From assembly GCF_000316605.1 (NCBI RefSeq), contig NC_019683.1:1658036-1722035 (forward strand): a DNA stretch of 64,000 nt. The letters run 5' to 3'. The DNA comes from [Leptolyngbya] sp. PCC 7376 (lineage in GTDB: Bacteria > Cyanobacteriota > Cyanobacteriia > Cyanobacteriales > MRBY01). A model generated the notes under the pieces. That model did no database searches and was not told where the DNA came from. It worked only from the letters and a program-made list of their open reading frames with translations. This document shows, piece by piece, positions 1 through 7,496 of the stretch. The translations under genes were made by a program, and so were the position numbers. Each line of letters starts with the position of its first letter. The stretch's first letter is position 1.

Positions 1-1109
1 AAAACCGACATTACATATTCTCCTTGGTTGGCGGATTCGCTGATGGCTAAGTCAAACACAATGCCATCGACCATCGAATTAATAGTGGTCACTTTTGGCA
101 GCTTTCCTTGGCGATTAAAGCTCAAAATGTCATAGAGTTTTTCTCCCGCTTTGACGGCTTGGCCGAGAGGAAGGCGATCGCCGATCATTCCACCAACGGT
201 CGCACGATAACGAGTAATATTCCCGCTAGGTAAACATTTGGTTGTCGTTGCTTCAGGAATTTCTGCTGAGAGAATACCGCGATGAGCTAAATAGTTTTTG
301 ATACTTGCTAATCCTTTTGCCACAGAGGATGGACGCATTTTCATACCACTACCCAGTTCCAAAGTGCAGCCGTCTACTGCCAATTTAATCTTTTGTCCAG
401 TCTCCGCAAATGCTTTTTCGAGGACAATCCAGGGCCAAATAAAAGCTTCATCAAAGGCATAGTCGCCACCCTGAGTCAGCAAAATGCTGTAGTCAAAATT
501 AAACCAACTGGCCTGAGTTTCACGATTGGGAAAGTAGTAGACAAAATCCAGGCCGTCATTGCTGGAGCTGTGGATATCGATTACATAGTCAGCATCCAAA
601 CAAAGACATTGGAGCTTTCCTCGAAAATATTCAGGAACCGAGACACCACAGGGATGATTTTGCTTGGCTAATTCTTTCTCAAAGGCAGCTAGAATTTGAC
701 CTCGATAGGCTTGGATGATTTCGGCTTCGTCACTGCCTAAATGCTTGTCTACAAATTGACTTAGTTCATCTACAGTTGGCTCATATTCCCAAAAAATCCG
801 ATTCCAATCTTCGCCACTATAGGAATGGAAACCACCTGTCGCATAGAAGTGGCCACGCTGATTTGTACCCAGAGGATTGCAAGTGGGCACTAGCCAAATC
901 TCTCCGGCGATCGCCCCCTTATCGACATCACTCAAATATTCAATTAACTGATGAACAACAGCATTGCCCACAATCTCACAGCCATGGAGATTCGCCTGAA
1001 TATAAACTTTTGCACCGGGCTGGGCTCCCACAAATTTATAGACCTGAATGGCAAGGCGATCGCCAGAAGCAAGTTGAAATAAATCGATGGTTTCAATAGA
1101 AGGAATCAT
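1..1109 (-). CDS. AstE/AspA-family zinc hydrolase (partial, C-terminus outside window)
   Basis: The minus-strand reading frame opens with ATG at 1109 and stays open to base 1, so at least 369 codons are present and the C-terminus lies outside the window. The protein looks like the succinylglutamate desuccinylase/aspartoacylase branch of M14 zinc metallopeptidases. Residues about 35-45 read ANLHGCEIVGN, the HxxE zinc ligand pair; GEIWLVPTCNPLGTNQRG follows, and a later DIHSSS supplies the third zinc ligand. Such enzymes cleave N-acyl amino acids or related amides in the cytoplasm; the substrate here is unknown. No frameshift was seen in the parts translated. Family assignment is good, exact reaction is not known. 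Confidence 0.85.
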   Translation of the reverse strand, partial: MIPSIETIDLFQLASGDRLAIQVYKFVGAQPGAKVYIQANLHGCEIVGNAVVHQLIEYLSDVDKGAIAGEIWLVPTCNPLGTNQRGHFYATGGFHSYSGEDWNRIFWEYEPTVDELSQFVDKHLGSDEAEIIQAYRGQILAAFEKELAKQNHPCGVSVPEYFRGKLQCLCLDADYVIDIHSSSNDGLDFVYYFPNRETQASWFNFDYSILLTQGGDYAFDEAFIWPWIVLEKAFAETGQKIKLAVDGCTLELGSGMKMRPSSVAKGLASIKNYLAHRGILSAEIPEATTTKCLPSGNITRYRATVGGMIGDRLPLGQAVKAGEKLYDILSFNRQGKLPKVTTINSMVDGIVFDLAISESANQGEYVMSV

Positions 1110-1293
1110 GGTGAAGGTTATCTGGGCGCTGGATACAGAAAAGTCACCCTAAAGCTTATACCGAGTTACCTCTTCTTTTCTGTTGAATTATCAGATGAGT
1201 TTGATAGCCATATCGCTAGGCAAAATATCCTAAAGAAATAGGCTTTTTATTAAAGCGCTTTATAGAATCGGGAAGATTAATAGTAGTGGTGTA

Positions 1294-3417
1294 ATGAAAA
1301 CAACGTCCCTTGTCGCAGCCGGTTTTGGTAGTTTGCTCTGTAGCAGTGTGGTTAGCTTTGGGGCGATCGCCATCGTAAATGCCCAAATTCCTACGACATT
1401 CGAAGTCGGCGACACCTTTGAGTTGCATACGAAAACTCAATTGCAAGGATTGACGAATGATTATTTTGGCTATACCGAAACTGAGAGCGATCGCCGCACC
1501 TATACCGTGAGCGACATTACTGGGGATGTGATCACCTGGAAGGTCGATACAGAATTTAGTTACTCGGATAATGAAGGTGGCAACACCAGTCGAAGCGGCA
1601 ACTTTACGGTCAAAACCCATGCCAAAACCCGCGAATATTTAGAGGAGACTTTTGATGGTTTCCCAATTGATAAAGACTACAATACCTTTGATTTTGCTTG
1701 GTTCTACCTTCCCCCTGGCACCGCTCAACCGGATACATCAATACAGATTTTGGGGGATACTTTCACCATTGCTCCCGCCACAACTCTGCAAAAAGGAGGC
1801 TTCAATCAGGAAGCGATTCCCGCCTCTCAAGCGGAACCTTCCCAGCGCATAGTCAACAACACCGAATATGATGACGATGGTGAATGGACTTTAGATAGCC
1901 AAACTACTAATTATTTTTATGGGCCAACTAATGGAATATTGCTCTACGGAGATTGGGAGGCCACTGGCTATACCGATTATGGTTCCTTTCGCTGGACTTC
2001 CACCACAACCCTTTCTACCGGTGAGGTGATCGCCAATGAAACAGCACCAACTCCTCCTGCCGTAGCCCCTACAACGAACCCTGCTCCCCCTAGAAAGACA
2101 ACTCCTTCCCAACCACAAAACCCTCTCCTGGACTGGCTCCAGAGGCTAGTTCTGTTGAATTTTGCAGGGGCTGGCGTTACCGGAAGCGTTATGTTGCGGC
2201 GAAAAGCTCTGCGTAATCATGTCGAAAAAGTGATTGCATTTGCAAAAACAAATCAGGGCGATCAGAGCGAAATCTTAACTCGCTCTCTATCAGCTTGGCA
2301 GGCCAATGACATCAAATATCAGGATTTATTGGCAAATATCGATCCAGATCATTCCTTTCAACTCCGTGAAGGAATGTATGTGATTAATGATGTAGATGAT
2401 CGCCTGGGCATTGTCGATATCAAGGCAGACAAGCGCTTATCCAGCCAATTACTCACCTCGAAAAAACATAACCTAATTTTGTTGTACCGACTGGCATTAG
2501 GTATTGCGAATGCCAATGACACAACCCAATGGCATATAGATGAGCATCCAGATAACTCCCCCAACAACATCAACTTGGCGAAAATTCCTGAACAAATTCA
2601 ACCCTACATTGAGCCCTCTAAAGGCTTTGCGATCGCCGATCCATCAAGTTTGTCTGCTTTTCAGCACCATATTTCTCTTTCTAGCCCATTAGAACCAATA
2701 AAAGCCTTACTCGCTCGTCGCAAGATGATGGATTATTCCCTTGGCCAAGCACCATTATCTCCGGCGTCTCATGAGCGCAAGGTTAAAGAAATTCTCAACA
2801 TGCTACCGCGACAGGTTCTATTAGTGGGAGACGATGATTTGGTGGCTATTTCCCTAGCAAGACAAGGCGTTGAAGTATGCATCCTCGAAATTGATCCCTA
2901 TACCTGTGCTCTTATTAGCCACATCGCCGAGCAGGAAAAACTTCCCATCACTATCTACCAACACGATTTACGCAAAGCTTTACCAGCAGAACTAAACACT
3001 AAATTTGATTTATTTGTCACAGACTCAGACTTTACTATTGAAGCTTTTTTCCTATTCCTGAATCGTGGACTATCCTTACTAAATCCTGATGGTATTGGTT
3101 TAATTAACTTTGAAAATAAGGGCGGTCAACTCTTTAAAGCAAAATATATGTTGGAGCTATTACAAGTAAAAGTTCTCCGAGAGGTGCGCGATCGCTGGAC
3201 TTACAATATCCTCCAAAACGTGAAGGTCGAAGTCGGCAGAAGACAAGTTGGTAAGACAGTTCACATCGACTACGAAACGGATATTCGTCTCGGTCAAGCT
3301 CAATATTCCTCTCTAATGTTCTGTATTCAACGGACAAACGACACCCAAATCATTTTGACTGCCGACCAAGATTTTGCTGGGGATAGCGACTCCATTTATG
3401 ACTACGACGATGACTAA
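1294..3417 (+). CDS. Secreted-domain protein fused to BpsA-like (aminopropyltransferase-fold) C-terminus
   Basis: This is a 707-residue protein. Residues 1 to about 31 form a signal peptide ending near VNAQ. Residues about 35-245 are a polar beta-rich domain that I do not recognise. A Pro/Thr-rich linker (about 250-275) precedes a short hydrophobic segment (about 280-300) followed by RRK, which looks like a membrane anchor with a cytoplasmic C-terminus. The C-terminal half resembles branched-chain polyamine synthase (BpsA, formerly DUF43): VGDDDLVAISLA at about 511-522 carries the family GDDD motif, then ILEIDPYTC and LFVTDSDF. The usual DPP motif reads DSD here, so activity is uncertain. The next gene starts inside its 3' end, indicating an operon with a GNAT acetyltransferase. 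Confidence 0.75.
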   Translation: MKTTSLVAAGFGSLLCSSVVSFGAIAIVNAQIPTTFEVGDTFELHTKTQLQGLTNDYFGYTETESDRRTYTVSDITGDVITWKVDTEFSYSDNEGGNTSRSGNFTVKTHAKTREYLEETFDGFPIDKDYNTFDFAWFYLPPGTAQPDTSIQILGDTFTIAPATTLQKGGFNQEAIPASQAEPSQRIVNNTEYDDDGEWTLDSQTTNYFYGPTNGILLYGDWEATGYTDYGSFRWTSTTTLSTGEVIANETAPTPPAVAPTTNPAPPRKTTPSQPQNPLLDWLQRLVLLNFAGAGVTGSVMLRRKALRNHVEKVIAFAKTNQGDQSEILTRSLSAWQANDIKYQDLLANIDPDHSFQLREGMYVINDVDDRLGIVDIKADKRLSSQLLTSKKHNLILLYRLALGIANANDTTQWHIDEHPDNSPNNINLAKIPEQIQPYIEPSKGFAIADPSSLSAFQHHISLSSPLEPIKALLARRKMMDYSLGQAPLSPASHERKVKEILNMLPRQVLLVGDDDLVAISLARQGVEVCILEIDPYTCALISHIAEQEKLPITIYQHDLRKALPAELNTKFDLFVTDSDFTIEAFFLFLNRGLSLLNPDGIGLINFENKGGQLFKAKYMLELLQVKVLREVRDRWTYNILQNVKVEVGRRQVGKTVHIDYETDIRLGQAQYSSLMFCIQRTNDTQIILTADQDFAGDSDSIYDYDDD

Positions 3418-3862
3418 TATTCGGGTAGTGCAGTCAAAGGATGTCGACCTTATTTTAAATACGGGAATTGACGGTCTCGCCGATATCGAGCAATGGCTTT
3501 CCAAACGGAAATTAGCATTTTTCCTCACCGAAAACATTTATATTGCTTACCTTGCTTTTGTGGATATAAAGGAAGAGCCAATTGGTGTCATCATGGGCGG
3601 TTTAGAAGAAGAAGGTCGAGTCTGGGTCGAAATGCTGTCGGTTTCGTCAGATTATCGTCGTCGAGGAGTGGGAACCGCTTTAATGGATCAATTGATTAAT
3701 ACTGCTGAAATTGTTTCGGCGCGGGGGTTAATGGTGGATATTGATCATGATAATTACGGAGCATTAAAGTTTTATAAGCGATTTGGGTTTAAACGGGTAG
3801 GCCATATGAATCAGTATTATTACGACTCTTCTAAGGCTTTGATCTATTTTTATGAGTTGTAG
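3398..3862 (+). CDS. GNAT-family N-acetyltransferase (RimI-like)
   Basis: The sequence is a compact GNAT domain: VEMLSVSSDYRRRGVGTALMDQLI is the acetyl-CoA pyrophosphate-binding motif (R/QxxGxG/A), followed by GLMVDIDHDNYGALKFYKRFGFKRVGH, the usual motif B with NxxAxxFYxxxGF. Two ATGs are plausible, at 3398 and 3410; the latter overlaps the stop of the upstream gene (ATGACTAA). A TTG further upstream at 3374 is less likely. The overlap implies translational coupling with the BpsA-like fusion gene. Acetylation of a polyamine is an attractive inference from context but the sequence does not establish the substrate. Confidence 0.85.
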   Translation: MTTTMTNIRVVQSKDVDLILNTGIDGLADIEQWLSKRKLAFFLTENIYIAYLAFVDIKEEPIGVIMGGLEEEGRVWVEMLSVSSDYRRRGVGTALMDQLINTAEIVSARGLMVDIDHDNYGALKFYKRFGFKRVGHMNQYYYDSSKALIYFYEL

Positions 3863-3966
3863 GCGATCGCCAGAGGTCTTGGAAAACATTGTGAGATGCA
3901 ATGATTCTGACGAAATCTCAACTTGCATGGGATTTCCCTCGTATTGCTGGAGGAGAGATCAGTAAG

Positions 3967-4059
3967 ATGGTTTTATTAATGTGGGAGAAAGCAGGAAAAA
4001 TTTTCACCGCTTCTCCAGTAGTGACTTTATTGAAACGCTTTTGGATGGTTCGGTCATGA
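3967..4059 (+). CDS. Short upstream ORF translationally coupled to adenylate kinase
   Basis: A 30-codon ORF begins at ATG 3967, ten bases after a near-perfect Shine-Dalgarno (GGAGGAGA, 3949-3956), and stops with TGA at 4057-4059. That stop overlaps the ATG at 4056 of the adenylate kinase gene (ATGATG). The peptide (MVLLMWEKAGKIF...) is not recognised. The kinase start has no ribosome-binding site of its own, so the ORF probably delivers ribosomes to it by termination-reinitiation. It might be only a leader peptide; coding function is unproven. Confidence 0.5.
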   Translation: MVLLMWEKAGKIFTASPVVTLLKRFWMVRS

Positions 4060-4607
4060 TGCGTCTTGTTCTTCTCGGTGGCCCTGGTGCTGGGAAAAGT
4101 ACCCAGTCAAGGTTTCTCTGCGAAAAGTTTCAGCTCCAACGGGTCTCTGTAGGCGATATTCTCCGGCAGGCGATCGCCGATCAAACTGACCTTGGCAAAC
4201 AAGCGGAATCCTATGTCAACCAAGGCAAACTGATTCCCGATCCGCTAATTATTGAATTTATGCGCGATCGCCTCACGCGACCAGATATGGTCAATGGTTG
4301 GGTGTTGGAAGGCTATCCTCGCACTGCATTTCAGGCAGAAGAACTTGATTTTTTGCTAGATGATTTGAGTCAAACCTTAAATAAAGCCATCTATTTCAAA
4401 GTGGATGAGCAGGTACTGAGTGAACGTTCCCAAGCTCGCGGTTTAACTGACGATACCCCAGAAGCAATTCGAGAACGACTGAAAGCATTTCGAGAAAGTA
4501 CTGAGCCGATCTTGGATTATTATTCCCCTCGTCAAAAGCTCTTAACTGTCGATGCTGGACAAGCAATCGAAGCAGTGAGTGCAGAGTTGCTTAGCGGTTT
4601 ACAATAA
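4056..4607 (+). CDS. adk: Adenylate kinase (short form)
   Basis: Adenylate kinase interconverts 2 ADP with ATP and AMP in the cytoplasm. MRLVLLGGPGAGKSTQ is the P-loop, VSVGDILR the AMP-binding helix, and GWVLEGYPRTAFQAEELD the characteristic G-Y/F-PR motif. The LID is the short type without a zinc finger (SERSQARGLTDDTPEAIRERLKAFRESTEPILDYY). About 183 residues is normal for the short form. I chose ATG 4056 (ATG 4059 is equivalent); an in-frame ATG at 3981 would add 25 residues with no family similarity. The gene appears to be translated by coupling to the short ORF in front of it. It is probably a second adenylate kinase, since the ribosomal-cluster copy is not here. Confidence 0.92.
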   Translation: MMRLVLLGGPGAGKSTQSRFLCEKFQLQRVSVGDILRQAIADQTDLGKQAESYVNQGKLIPDPLIIEFMRDRLTRPDMVNGWVLEGYPRTAFQAEELDFLLDDLSQTLNKAIYFKVDEQVLSERSQARGLTDDTPEAIRERLKAFRESTEPILDYYSPRQKLLTVDAGQAIEAVSAELLSGLQ

Positions 4608-4657
4608 ATTTTTTAGGCAATAAAAAACGACTGCTGACAAGGATTTTAATCAGAAGT

Positions 4658-4693
4658 CGAATATTTGCAATAACGATATATTGCAAATATTCG
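4658..4693. terminator. Perfect 15-bp-stem hairpin between convergent genes
   Basis: CGAATATTTGCAATA is repeated as its exact reverse complement after a 6-base loop. It sits between the stop of adk (4607) and the end of the opposing membrane-protein gene (4698). It is AT-rich and lacks a clear U-tract on either side, so it may act as a bidirectional terminator or as an mRNA 3'-end stabiliser. Confidence 0.5.
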
Positions 4694-4697
4694 AGAG

Positions 4698-5042
4698 TTA
4701 GAAATTAATTCTGCCTGTGCGTATTAATTGATAGCCTGCGCTCATTGAGCCGAGGGAAATAAAGAGTTGCCAGAGGCTCACTGGTGCAAGAACTGCTGTA
4801 CCTCCCGCGAAAATGAGTAGGATAGAGCCACCAATCAAAAACCAACCCAATGTTTTGTAATCGCTGGGAAAAGCAAATAGACAAGCCACACCGCCTGCAA
4901 GGGTCATCACCGCCAAATCAGCAGAAATTCCTCGCCAGAACGAATAGTAGTAGCCACCTGTTGTGAAGAAAATATTTTTACCGAGGAAATAAACGCCTAA
5001 TAAGATTAAGCCTAACCCTAAAAGCTTGCCTAAAATTTTCAT
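4698..5042 (-). CDS. Small multi-pass membrane protein, unknown function
   Basis: A 114-residue protein with three or four hydrophobic segments: LLGLGLILLGVYFLG near the N-terminus, LAVMTLAGGVACLFAF in the middle, WFLIGGSILLIFAGGTAVLA and a final weak one. No signal or catalytic motif is seen. It starts with ATG at 5042 and lies divergently from the deacetylase-like gene with only 45 bp between them, so they share a promoter region. I do not recognise the family. Confidence 0.7.
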   Translation of the reverse strand: MKILGKLLGLGLILLGVYFLGKNIFFTTGGYYYSFWRGISADLAVMTLAGGVACLFAFPSDYKTLGWFLIGGSILLIFAGGTAVLAPVSLWQLFISLGSMSAGYQLIRTGRINF

Positions 5043-5087
5043 AGTGTATTTTTGGTGCTACAAATCGCAGTATAGCCTTTTTGTCTG

Positions 5088-6005
5088 ATGATCTACCTCA
5101 TTTATTCCGAGCAGTTTTTAGAACATGACACTGGGCGACCACACCCGGAAAGTTTTCGTCGGTTGGTTTCTATTACTAAAGCGCTCCATGAAATTTCTTG
5201 GGCTAATCAACTCCAATGGCATGAACCCAAGGCCATTACAGAACGCGATCCGATGCCTTGGATTTTGAAATTACATTCGCCAGAATATCTCGGTGAATTG
5301 AAGAAGGTTGCGGATTCTGGTGGTGCTCATTGGGATCCAGATACGGTTGTTTCGTCTCGCAGTTATGAGGTGGCTTTGCTCGCGGTCAATGCTTGTCTGG
5401 ATGGCATCGATAAAATTCTTGCGACTGGTGGACCTGCTTTTGCCTTAGTGCGTCCGCCAGGTCACCACGCTGTGCGTAGTAATGCGATGGGTTTTTGTCT
5501 CCTCGGTAGTGTGGCGATCACCGCCCATTATGCTCTTAGCTTTGAGAATATTAGCCGTGTGGCAATTTTGGATTGGGATGTCCATCATGGTAATGGCACA
5601 GAATATTTAGTTGAAGATAATCCGGATATTCTCTATTGTTCGCTCCATCAATATCCCGCTTATCCCGGCACTGGCAAAGCAAGCTTTACGGGCAAACATA
5701 ATAATGTCCTCAATATTCCGATGGCTCCGGGGTCAAATGGGGTAGCCTATCGCCATCAGTTTGAGTCAGCGGTTTTGCCGCGTTTGCGTCAGTTTCAGCC
5801 GGATATTTTGCTCGTGAGTGCGGGTTATGATGCGTCGGCAAAAGATCCGCTTGCTGGTATGAATCTTGAACCCTCTGACTACAAAAGATTTAGTGAGTAT
5901 TGTCAAACTTTAAAGTGCCCAATTTTATTTGCTCTTGAAGGTGGCTATCATCTTAAAGACCTTGCTGAATCTGTTGTTGCCACCCTCGAACCTTTCGTGA
6001 ATTAA
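5088..6005 (+). CDS. Histone deacetylase superfamily hydrolase (AcuC/HDAC-like)
   Basis: A 305-residue member of the arginase/deacetylase fold. Diagnostic motifs occur in the right order: RPHPESFRRL near the N-terminus, VRPPGHHAVRS (two catalytic His), AILDWDVHHGNGTE (zinc-binding Asp and His), SLHQYPAYPGTG, VSAGYDASAKDPLAGM (second zinc Asp region) and EGGYHL. Bacterial relatives deacetylate acetyl-lysine or acetylpolyamines; the substrate here is not determinable. The stop overlaps the end of the convergent anmK gene by four bases. Confidence 0.92.
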   Translation: MIYLIYSEQFLEHDTGRPHPESFRRLVSITKALHEISWANQLQWHEPKAITERDPMPWILKLHSPEYLGELKKVADSGGAHWDPDTVVSSRSYEVALLAVNACLDGIDKILATGGPAFALVRPPGHHAVRSNAMGFCLLGSVAITAHYALSFENISRVAILDWDVHHGNGTEYLVEDNPDILYCSLHQYPAYPGTGKASFTGKHNNVLNIPMAPGSNGVAYRHQFESAVLPRLRQFQPDILLVSAGYDASAKDPLAGMNLEPSDYKRFSEYCQTLKCPILFALEGGYHLKDLAESVVATLEPFVN

Positions 6006-7150
6006 TCACCAAGCGGTTCGTGGATTTCTCCGAGTAACATTGGGCGATTTGCCCCGGTGACTTTCGGTAAGTTGCCAGGGAATTGATGGGCATATCGCCA
6101 ATACGCCAACACTGCAAAGGAGGCGATCGCCTCCTTTGCATCATGGTGAACACCTGCCTCATCGGTAATACCCACTGGAATATTTCCCGCCAAATTTTGG
6201 AGGCGATCACGGAGATAACTATTGCGCGCACCACCACCACAGAGCAAAATCTCATCGGGCATCTGCGGTAAAAATAAGCGGTAATTTTCGATTACTGTAC
6301 GCGCTGTGAATTCCGTTAAACTCGCTAGCCAATCTGCCTCAGAAAGAGTTTGAGACTGCGCCTGTTGCCAACATTTTTCGAGAAAATCCACTCCAAAATA
6401 TTCTCGGCCTGTAGATTTGGGGGGCAGTTGCTCAATAAATGGATCACTCAGCCATTGTTCTAGTAGCTCTGTATTCGGCGTGCCTTGGGAGGCCCAGACT
6501 CCATCTTGGTCATAGGCTTGTTTGCCATCGGTTAGTTTCTGAATCGCGAGATCTAATAAGACATTACCTGGGCCTGTATCCCAACCAATAACGCGATTAT
6601 CCCAATCAGGCTCACTTTTTGGAGGTAAATATGTGACATTACCGATGCCGCCTAAATTCTGAACACAGCGATGTTTTGTCGGATGAGCCAGTAAATAAGC
6701 ATCAACTTTTGGCACTAATGGCGCACCTTGTCCGCCTGCTGCAATGTCTCCCTGTCGAAAATTACTAACTGTCGGTAGGTTCGTTGCATGGGCGATCGCC
6801 TCACCTCGTCCTATTTGCCAACTAAACCCGAGATTATTTTGAGGAGGACGATGAAAAATTGTTTGACCGTGGGAGCCGATCAATTCTGCTTTGCCAAATT
6901 TTTGTTGGAGCTTTGCTGCTGCCATTGCAAAAACTTGAGCGACTTGATCATTGATGGTGGCTAAATGCTCGACACTAATCAGTTTGCCCGCACAGATATC
7001 GAGTAATTCTTGCCGTAGTTCTGCAGGATAGGGATAAGTGCAAAATCCCAGTAGTTTAACCTGTAAATTTTCGGCGTTCCCTTCAATGTTTGTGAGAGCT
7101 GCGTCGATGCCATCGATTGAAGTACCGCTCATTAAACCAATAACTTTCAT
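6002..7150 (-). CDS. anmK: Anhydro-N-acetylmuramic acid kinase
   Basis: AnmK hydrolyses and phosphorylates 1,6-anhydroMurNAc to MurNAc-6-phosphate in cytoplasmic cell-wall recycling. The protein begins MKVIGLMSGTSIDGIDAAL, the signature of the family, and later shows LIGSHGQTIFHRP, NFRQGDIAAGGQGAPLVP, QNLGGIGNVTYLP, VIGWDTGPGNVLLD and EILLCGGGARNSYL, covering the ATP and sugar sites. At 382 residues it is full length. The start is ATG at 7150. Confidence 0.96.
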   Translation of the reverse strand: MKVIGLMSGTSIDGIDAALTNIEGNAENLQVKLLGFCTYPYPAELRQELLDICAGKLISVEHLATINDQVAQVFAMAAAKLQQKFGKAELIGSHGQTIFHRPPQNNLGFSWQIGRGEAIAHATNLPTVSNFRQGDIAAGGQGAPLVPKVDAYLLAHPTKHRCVQNLGGIGNVTYLPPKSEPDWDNRVIGWDTGPGNVLLDLAIQKLTDGKQAYDQDGVWASQGTPNTELLEQWLSDPFIEQLPPKSTGREYFGVDFLEKCWQQAQSQTLSEADWLASLTEFTARTVIENYRLFLPQMPDEILLCGGGARNSYLRDRLQNLAGNIPVGITDEAGVHHDAKEAIASFAVLAYWRYAHQFPGNLPKVTGANRPMLLGEIHEPLGD

Positions 7151-7496
7151 AGTTGGCGATCGCCCCCACAGGATAAGGTTGAGAATTTAGTGTTTTAGTT
7201 TAACCCTTCCCTTTCCCAAACGTTGTGCTTGTAAACGTATTTGTTGGAGTTTGTCGTACTGTACTGATCTCAGTAGGAACAAAGTGATGCTGAGATTACG
7301 TAGAAAGTAGATCATGATCACCTGCAAACACCCGTGGCTACTAGTAAGATGCAGAGAGATAGATAAAATAAGTTACTTCTAAATTGTTAGGTTTTCGACA
7401 TTTTTAGGGCAACTTTGAAATAATCATTTTCGTCATAAGACGTTGGTAAACTTCTATCGTTTTGTCTGTTGATCGTTCTACTTGAGGAGATAACCT
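7151..7496. other. Divergent intergenic region, anmK / cheR
   Basis: No gene is seen in these 346 bases. The region must hold the promoters of two divergent genes. A 7-bp inverted repeat (ATCTCAG at 7267-7273 with CTGAGAT at 7290-7296) and a GATCATGATC palindrome near 7313 are visible but cannot be assigned. A clear ribosome-binding site (GAGGAG, about 7484-7489) precedes the GTG start at 7497. Confidence 0.6.

Noticed and set aside
776-1099. 107-codon plus-strand ORF
   Set aside because: It lies antisense to the well-supported AstE/AspA-like gene and has no codon-use or motif support.
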